In this document: positions 57,672-64,000 of the stretch, in pieces
How positions within the stretch are numbered: position 1 is the stretch's first letter
Layout of the letters: each line of letters begins with the position of its first letter
Assembly (NCBI RefSeq): GCF_000196435.1
Contig: NC_010161.1
Span: 1,786,001 to 1,850,000 of the forward strand
Direction: 5' to 3'
From: Bartonella tribocorum CIP 105476
GTDB lineage: Bacteria; Pseudomonadota; Alphaproteobacteria; Rhizobiales; Rhizobiaceae
DNA length: 64,000 bases
Program-made: the position numbers and the translations under genes
Notes under the pieces: generated by a model
Told to the model about the DNA's origin: nothing
Databases searched by the model: none
Seen by the model: only the letters and a program-made list of their open reading frames with translations

Positions 57672-57738
57672 AAAGCAGAAACTTTTTTACACTTTAATTT
57701 TAAAAACTTATGCTTCTAAAGCAAAACAAACCGATAAA

Positions 57739-57766
57739 AAGCTGCACCATCTGTGCAGCTTTTTTA
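57739..57766 (+). terminator. intrinsic terminator after the membrane protein gene
   Basis: Nine-pair stem AAGCTGCAC-catct-GTGCAGCTT with T run to 57765. Good rho-independent form. Confidence 0.85.
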
Positions 57767-58442
57767 CGATATTTTCTTGATTTTTTCATTCTTTTCAACA
57801 CAGCAAAATTTTTTCAAAAGCCAATTTTAAGTTTTTATAAAAGCAAGAAACAAGCTTCAAAATAAAAGCAAGTTTTTCAATAATTTTATCTTTTTATGTT
57901 TTTCCTAAAAAAATTCTTAAACGAAGCATTGACTTCATCGCTTATATAGAAGCGTTACAGCAAAACAAACATGCGACTATTGCTCTATTTTTACTATTTA
58001 AACCAAACAAATTTTGTAGAAAAATATTTCTCTGTAAAAAACAACTTTTTTCAATATGGAAAACATCTCAATCTTACATCCCATGCAAGAAGATGATGAT
58101 GCGATTAATCTTTCATCCACGCACAATATTAGAAATAAGGCAAATTTTCTATAATCATGCGTTCTTAATTTTTTTTGTAAATCTTTTGTGCTTATTATAC
58201 AGACATCAAAAAGCGTATCATTACTTTCAATACAAGTAAGCGACATAAGAAATTTCATATGGAATAATAAAAATAGTCTTTTACAAATTGCAATATTAGA
58301 GCAAAAATTGCACTTGCTAATTGATACAAAAAAATAAAATAGGAAATGCATTTTAATCAATATAAAAGCAAATTATTTTATAAAAGAAAGTACAAAAAAC
58401 CACAAAGCACCCAGCACAACTTTAAAAGGTAATAAAAAACAC
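57767..58442. other. very AT-rich spacer before the restriction-modification operon
   Basis: No credible gene. The minus-strand frame at 57998-58360 has hydrophobic but low-complexity content and no start signal. The mod promoter must lie here; TTGTAGAAAAATA-like words are too degenerate to assign. Confidence 0.4.
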
Positions 58443-60284
58443 GTGAGCAATATGAAAAAGCTAGACAGCAAAAGCATGGATATCGTGAAACAAAATATTC
58501 AACAGTTGAAACAACTGTTCCCTGAAGTATTTTCAGAGGGAAAAATTAACTTTGACCAACTGCAAGAACTTTTAGGAAATTACCTAGTTAAAAACGAAGA
58601 CCATTATAATTTCACATGGCATGGGAAACGTGCAGCAAGTCGTCTTGCTCAAACACCAAGTACAGGAACGCTACGCCCTTGCAAAAAAGAAAGTGTAGAT
58701 TGGGACACCACACAAAATCTGTTCATTGAAGGTGACAATCTTGAAGTTTTAAAACTTTTGCAAAAACCCTATCACCGTCAAGTAAAAATGATTTATATCG
58801 ACCCTCCTTATAATACGGGTAATGATTTTGTTTATAAAGATGACTTTAAAGACGGTATACAAAACTATCTTGAAATGACAAGGCAATTGGATAACGAAGG
58901 CAAAAAAATAGGAACAAATTCAAGCAGTGCAGGTCGCTACCATACCAACTGGCTAAATATGATGTATCCACGCCTCAAACTCGCACGGAACCTGCTACGC
59001 GATGATGGTGTCATTTTTATTTCCATTGATGATAATGAGGTACATAATCTACGTAAATTATGTGATGAAGTCTTTGGTGAAGAAAATTTTATTGCACAGT
59101 TTACTTGGAGAAAAACCGACAACCAAGCCAATATTGGAAATATTGCACGGGTTAAAGAATATATCATTCTTTATTCTAAGGAATCAAAAACCTTAAAATT
59201 AAATAAAATGCGCTTAACAGAGAGGGCAAAAAAAGAATATCGGTATAAAGACAACCATGGATTCTATAGACGATCTATTTTATTGGATAAAACCAGAGGA
59301 CGACATTTTTATAAAATAACCACACCTTCTGGAACTATTTTAGAAGGACCTTGGATGATAAATGAAAAAGATTTTCAAGATCTCTCTTCCAAACAAGCCA
59401 TATATTGGGCAACAGGAAAAACTGAGCTCCCCTATGGAAAAATTTATCTCCATGAAAGCCAAGGACAAATAGCCAATGATTTTCTTTCTATTGAATTTGG
59501 TACCAACCAAGAAGCGGGAGTAGCGTTAGAAAACCTTTTCAATGCTCGTTACTTTGATTTTCCTAAACCGCTTTCATTAATAAAGCACTTTCTAACCATA
59601 GCAACTAATGATGACCTCATTCTTGACTTTTTTGCAGGTTCTGGGACGACAGCGCATGCGGTCATGCAATTGAATGCCGAGGATGGCGGCAAACGGCGTT
59701 GCATTTCAGTGCAACTACCCGAGCCCACAGACGAAAAATCCGAAGCTTTTAAAGCGGGCTATAAAAATATTGCTGAAATATCCAAAGAGCGTCTTCGCCG
59801 TGCTGGGAAAAAAATCAAAGAAGAACAAAGTGCTCAACTAGATTTCAATGAAAATGGTGGCATTGACACAGGTTTTAAGGTTTTTAAACTTGATAGTTCG
59901 AATATCAAACGCTGGGAAGCAGATTTCGACACACTTGAAACAGACCTGATTAATGCTGTGGACTATCTCAAGCGGGATCGTTCCAATGAAGACCTGCTTT
60001 ATGAAATTCTTCTCAAATATGGGTTTGATCTCACTGTTTCCATAGAAATGCGTCTCCTTGCCCAAAAAAATGTCTACATTATTGGACATGGCGCTTTGAT
60101 TGTCTGCTTAGATACAGATATCGATATGGATGTCATCAATAGCATTGGCACCCTTAAAGAAGAGCTACAGCCGGATATTATGCGCGTTGTGTTCAAAGAT
60201 GACAGTTTTAAAGATGATATCGTTAAAACCAATGCTCTGATGTGCCTAAAACGCTATGGTATTGCTGATGTTAAAAGCCTATAG
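58443..60284 (+). CDS. mod: type III restriction-modification DNA methyltransferase (Mod), 613 aa
   Basis: Adenine-N6 methyltransferase of a type III system; it also supplies sequence recognition. Motif IV DPPYNTGNDF at about residue 120 comes before motif I FFAGSGTTAHAVMQL near 397, the circular order of beta-class enzymes. The variable target-recognition region lies between about 215 and 340. The start is a GTG at 58443 with AAAGG upstream; an ATG three codons later is an alternative. The res gene begins 11 bases after the stop. I see no simple-sequence repeat near the start, so phase variation of the usual kind is not evident. Confidence 0.93.
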   Translation: MSNMKKLDSKSMDIVKQNIQQLKQLFPEVFSEGKINFDQLQELLGNYLVKNEDHYNFTWHGKRAASRLAQTPSTGTLRPCKKESVDWDTTQNLFIEGDNLEVLKLLQKPYHRQVKMIYIDPPYNTGNDFVYKDDFKDGIQNYLEMTRQLDNEGKKIGTNSSSAGRYHTNWLNMMYPRLKLARNLLRDDGVIFISIDDNEVHNLRKLCDEVFGEENFIAQFTWRKTDNQANIGNIARVKEYIILYSKESKTLKLNKMRLTERAKKEYRYKDNHGFYRRSILLDKTRGRHFYKITTPSGTILEGPWMINEKDFQDLSSKQAIYWATGKTELPYGKIYLHESQGQIANDFLSIEFGTNQEAGVALENLFNARYFDFPKPLSLIKHFLTIATNDDLILDFFAGSGTTAHAVMQLNAEDGGKRRCISVQLPEPTDEKSEAFKAGYKNIAEISKERLRRAGKKIKEEQSAQLDFNENGGIDTGFKVFKLDSSNIKRWEADFDTLETDLINAVDYLKRDRSNEDLLYEILLKYGFDLTVSIEMRLLAQKNVYIIGHGALIVCLDTDIDMDVINSIGTLKEELQPDIMRVVFKDDSFKDDIVKTNALMCLKRYGIADVKSL

Positions 60285-60295
60285 AGAAGACAGCT

Positions 60296-63271
60296 ATGAA
60301 AATTAAATTTGACCCCAATCAACACCATCAACGTCGTGCATGGGAATCTGCTGTAGGAGTTTTTGAGGGTCAAGAACTTGATAAAGCACTGTTCTCTATG
60401 CCTTCATTAAGCAAAAATGAATTTGAAACTCACTTAACACAGCAAAGTGATATAGGCTTTGGCAACCGCTTACGTCTTTTGCCTGAAGAAATATTAGAAA
60501 ACATCCAAAATATTCAACTCCGTAATGGTTTAAAGCAAACCAAAGAGTTAAAAAGCTTTGATTTTACCATTGAAATGGAAACAGGTACGGGCAAAACCTA
60601 CGTATATCTACGATCTATTTTTGAAATGAATAAACGTTATGGTTTTTCGAAATTTATTATTGTGGTTCCTAGCATCGCGATTAAGGAAGGCGTTTTTAAA
60701 ACTCTAGAAATGGCAAGAGCACATTTTAAAGAGCAATATGATAATATCCCCTTTGACTATTTTGTTTATGACTCCAGCCGATTGGAGAAAGTCCGTAGTT
60801 TTGCGAGCAATGATTATATCCAAATTATGGTGATCAATATTGATGCTTTCCGCAAAAGCTTTACGGATCCATCAAAAGAGACCAGCGCAAATATTATCCA
60901 CCGCTGGAATGATAAAATGCAAGGCGTACCGATTGACTTCATAAAATCTACTCACCCCATTGTGATTATTGATGAACCGCAAAGTGTGGACACGACCGCC
61001 AAATCAGGAGAAGCCATCAAAGCTCTTAATCCACTTTGCACCTTCAGATACTCTGCGACACATATTGATAAACATAACATGCTCTATAAGCTAGATTCCA
61101 TTGATGCCTATGAGAAAAAATTAGTAAAACAGATTGAGGTTGCTTCTATTCAAGTCAAAGATGGGCATAATAAAGCGTATATTAAGCTATTGGCTGTTGA
61201 TAATAAGAAAGGTCACCGCGCCAAGATCGAACTAGATATTCAGCAAAAAAACACGATTAAACGTACTGAAAAGTGGGTAAAACAAGGAGATGACTTGCTT
61301 CGTATATCTGGCGGTCGCTCTCTTTATGATGGCTATGTTATCAATGATATTTATTGCGAAGAAAGCAATGAATATATCGACTTCACCAGTAAGCCAGATA
61401 TTATTCGCCTGCACCATGCGATTGGTGATGTGAATGAGGATGAGTACAAAAGACTACAAATCCGCAAAACGATTGAAGAGCATTTAGATAAAGAGCTAAA
61501 GCTCACACCAATGGGAATTAAGGTCCTTAGTCTTTTTTTCATTGATAAAGTAGCGAATTACCGAGACTACACTGCTTTGGAGCAAAAAGGCAAATACGCT
61601 CTCATTTTTGAAGAAGAATATGCAAAGGCAATTAAAAAGCCGAAATACCATAGCCTTTTTTCTGAAATGGACACGGATAGTCTAGCCTCACAGGTTCACA
61701 ATGGTTATTTTTCTGGTGATAAGAATGGTGTTAAAGATACCAACGGTTTTACAAAAGCTGATGAAGATACCTATAGCCTTATTATGAAAGATAAGGAAAA
61801 ACTTCTTAGTTTTTCTTCTAAGTTAAAGTTTATTTTTTCTCATTCCGCTCTCAAAGAAGGATGGGATAATCCCAATGTCTTCCAGATCTGTACACTTAAT
61901 GAAACAAAATCTACCATAAAAAAACGCCAAGAAATTGGACGCGGGCTTCGTATTGCTGTGAATCAGAATGGGGAACGGGTCCACGGTTTTGAGGTTAATA
62001 CACTAACGGTTATGGCTAACGAGTCCTACGAAACTTTTGTCGACGATCTGCAAAAGGAAATAGAAAAAGAAGAGGGTATATGTTTTGGTATTATTGAAGA
62101 ACATGCCTTTGCCAATATCGTCATTGAGAAAAACACCGGAGAGCAAGTGTTTCTTGGTGCAAAAGCCTCAGAGATTCTTTGGAATAATTTCTTGGCAAAA
62201 CAATATATTGACCAACACGGCAAAGTAACAGACAAACTAAAAAAAGCTCTGAAAGAAGATAGCCTTACACTTCCTCAACAATTTGAAGCGCAAAAAGAAG
62301 CGATTACAGCCACTCTTAAAAAGGTTGCTGGCGGATTAAATATTAAAAACAATGAAGATAAACGCACAGTATACTTAAACAAAGCTATTTTTGAAAGTTC
62401 TGAATTTAAAGAATTATGGGATCGTATTAAATATAAAACTATCTATAATGTGGAATTTAATCCAAATAAGCTTATTGAAAAGTGTGCCACGAGCATTCAA
62501 AATAACCTCATCGTCAGCAAAACAAAGTTCAATTATACTCGAGCAAAGACTGAAATCAGTAAAGCCGGTGTGAACATCACTGAAAGTAAAGAAAGCACTC
62601 ATATATATGATGTGCGTGATTATCAAATTCCAGATATTTTAAGTTACCTCCAGAATGAAACGAATCTTAAGAGATGCTCCATTCTTGATATCTTACTCAA
62701 GAGTGGGCGCTTGAATGACTTCAAAAACAATCCCCAAAAATTCATTGACGAAGTAACAAGGCTTATCAAGCGTGAGATGCAGCGTTTTATAATTGATGGT
62801 ATCAAATACTACAAAATTGGTGATCAACATTTTTATGCACAAGAGCTTTTTGAAAGTGAAGAGTTGATTGGATATTTGAATAAAAATATGATTGCATCCG
62901 ATAAATCGGCCTATGATCATATTATTTATGATTCAGATATTGAATCTGATCTTGCACAATCATTTGAAAAAAATGAAGAGATAAAAGTTTATGCCAAACT
63001 GCCTAAGTGGTTTAAAATTGATACCCCCCTTGGATCATATACCCCTGATTGGGCTGTTTTATTCGAGCAAGACGGACAAGAAAAACTGTATTTTGTTGTG
63101 GAAAGTAAAGGGAGTATTTTTGAAGACATGTTGCGTGAGCTAGAAAAAGCAAAAATCCATTGCGGTCGCGAACATTTTAAAGCTTTAGGAGTAAATACCC
63201 AATATATTGTTTCGGATAATTATGATACTTTTATCAATCAAGCAACGCAAAAAAATACAGTAACAACTTGA
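60296..63271 (+). CDS. res: type III restriction enzyme helicase-nuclease subunit (Res), 991 aa
   Basis: Cleaves DNA with unmodified sites after ATP-driven translocation. The helicase has Walker A ETGTGKTYVYL at about 95-105, Walker B VIIDEPQSVD near 223-232, and motif VI KKRQEIGRGLRIAVNQNG near 543-560. The C-terminal endonuclease shows PD-ExK residues in YTPDWAVLF (about 915-923) and YFVVESKG (about 931-938). Full length for the family and intact, so with mod it should be a working defence system. It is the second gene of a two-gene operon. Confidence 0.94.
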   Translation: MKIKFDPNQHHQRRAWESAVGVFEGQELDKALFSMPSLSKNEFETHLTQQSDIGFGNRLRLLPEEILENIQNIQLRNGLKQTKELKSFDFTIEMETGTGKTYVYLRSIFEMNKRYGFSKFIIVVPSIAIKEGVFKTLEMARAHFKEQYDNIPFDYFVYDSSRLEKVRSFASNDYIQIMVINIDAFRKSFTDPSKETSANIIHRWNDKMQGVPIDFIKSTHPIVIIDEPQSVDTTAKSGEAIKALNPLCTFRYSATHIDKHNMLYKLDSIDAYEKKLVKQIEVASIQVKDGHNKAYIKLLAVDNKKGHRAKIELDIQQKNTIKRTEKWVKQGDDLLRISGGRSLYDGYVINDIYCEESNEYIDFTSKPDIIRLHHAIGDVNEDEYKRLQIRKTIEEHLDKELKLTPMGIKVLSLFFIDKVANYRDYTALEQKGKYALIFEEEYAKAIKKPKYHSLFSEMDTDSLASQVHNGYFSGDKNGVKDTNGFTKADEDTYSLIMKDKEKLLSFSSKLKFIFSHSALKEGWDNPNVFQICTLNETKSTIKKRQEIGRGLRIAVNQNGERVHGFEVNTLTVMANESYETFVDDLQKEIEKEEGICFGIIEEHAFANIVIEKNTGEQVFLGAKASEILWNNFLAKQYIDQHGKVTDKLKKALKEDSLTLPQQFEAQKEAITATLKKVAGGLNIKNNEDKRTVYLNKAIFESSEFKELWDRIKYKTIYNVEFNPNKLIEKCATSIQNNLIVSKTKFNYTRAKTEISKAGVNITESKESTHIYDVRDYQIPDILSYLQNETNLKRCSILDILLKSGRLNDFKNNPQKFIDEVTRLIKREMQRFIIDGIKYYKIGDQHFYAQELFESEELIGYLNKNMIASDKSAYDHIIYDSDIESDLAQSFEKNEEIKVYAKLPKWFKIDTPLGSYTPDWAVLFEQDGQEKLYFVVESKGSIFEDMLRELEKAKIHCGREHFKALGVNTQYIVSDNYDTFINQATQKNTVTT

Positions 63272-64000
63272 AAAACTGTTGAATCTATAGGATTTTGCCT
63301 TTATCTAGCTTTAAAAAGATGTAGATTTTTACTGTTTTGTCTAGGTTTTACTATGGAGAGGTTGCATGTAAAAATTCCCAACATTATTGCTATTGCAACA
63401 AAGGTCAAAAGCTACCTCACGGACAGAGAAAGATGATAATTCCGGTATATGATGCAAAAGTGTTGGAAGGAAAAGGTAGCATGTTGTGCAGAAGATAGAG
63501 ATGTGGGCTCTGCAGATAAGATAAGGTGGGAGATATCATAAAAGAAAGAGAAGCATAAATTTGGTTCCTGCAAACCTTTTATGCATAGAGTTCCACACCT
63601 ACAGGCTTCTTAAGCTCTAAAATTTGGCATACCCAAACACTTGCACTGTTTGTCATGTTATGGTTTTTCTGTGCTATGAGAAATTCTCTGGAATCTATAA
63701 TATTGAATTTTCTGATGATGTTTTTCGAGGTCCCACAAAAGTAAGCACACGTTTCAATGCAAGATAGCCCCATAAGCGCAATAACAGACAGCCCTACAGC
63801 ATTCCTCACATCAACGATATTGGTTTTGCGATAGTGATCTTTTACTTTTATCCCTCTCTGCTACACCTTGCGCTGTGTCAAATTACCCCATCCTTTTTAT
63901 TGATAGGTTCACACGAACGCCCCCCACATCCGGTGTTTTTTATGATCATCAGTTTAGTGGAATGTATAGATGTTTTTTCTGGATTTATGTTTTGATTTTT
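63272..64000. other. right-hand end, no firm gene
   Basis: A minus-strand frame at 63579-63809 (and its extension upstream, KVKDHYRKTNIVDVRNAVGL) has a hydrophobic N-terminal part and several Cys, but no clear ribosome site. It may be a remnant. The rest has no visible features. Confidence 0.3.

Noticed and set aside
57998..58360. 120-codon minus-strand frame before mod
   Set aside because: Composition is that of translated AT-rich noncoding DNA and there is no start signal.

Overview
The window is chromosomal DNA of a Bartonella species (alphaproteobacterium, Hyphomicrobiales), most likely of the VirB/D4-carrying lineage that includes B. henselae, B. tribocorum and B. grahamii. The reasons are the AT-rich sequence with low coding density, a complete virB2-virB11/virD4 type IV secretion locus of Bartonella type, a linked set of BID-domain effector (Bep) genes, and two copies of the genus-specific Brt RNA plus XRE-regulator unit. 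I could not run a search, so the species is not fixed.

Layout. (1) 1-8.5 kb is a gene-poor accessory region: decayed integrase repeats, two EexN-like exclusion lipoproteins, a ParA/ribbon-helix-helix partition pair with an upstream inverted repeat, a 32-residue membrane peptide and an unknown helical protein. (2) 8.5-13.8 kb is mostly backbone: a DUF442-type phosphatase-like protein, ribF and a HAD hydrolase (translationally coupled), a Brt RNA with its regulator, and an SNase-like membrane-anchored protein. (3) 14.2-39.8 kb is the secretion island: virB2-B11, a FIC antitoxin, a 544-residue FIC effector in the bepA position, virD4, a broken antitoxin plus a second FIC effector, two tyrosine-motif effectors, two tandem-BID effectors (one with SH3-ligand repeats) and a 790-residue FIC effector. 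(4) 40.7-57.7 kb is backbone: murJ, trpS, usp, nfu, a PhnA-like zinc ribbon, pgm, a peroxiredoxin, hisS, pyrF and a membrane protein. It is interrupted by more integrase relics, a possible winged-helix protein and a second Brt unit whose regulator is frameshifted. (5) 58.4-63.3 kb is a complete type III restriction-modification system.

How it works together. VirB2-B11 build the envelope channel and pilus, and VirD4 is the coupling protein that recognises BID domains plus charged C-terminal tails. The Beps are its cargo. FIC domains would modify host proteins if active, Tyr-rich N-termini would be phosphorylated in the host cell to recruit SH2 proteins, and PxxP arrays could bind SH3 domains. 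Three bep genes have near-identical upstream regions with a recognisable promoter, and most are followed by a conserved hairpin, so the effector array seems built from a duplicated gene cassette.

The most notable observations are: the reciprocal decay of the two FIC toxin-antitoxin pairs (intact antitoxin beside a degenerate FIC motif, and a frameshifted antitoxin beside a FIC motif that keeps its histidine); ITIM/ITSM-like tyrosine pairs in a tandem 40-residue repeat; poly-histidine tails on two effectors; a 61-residue SH3-ligand repeat array; covarying stems in the two Brt RNAs; and at least eleven dispersed, progressively decayed copies of one integrase-derived repeat.
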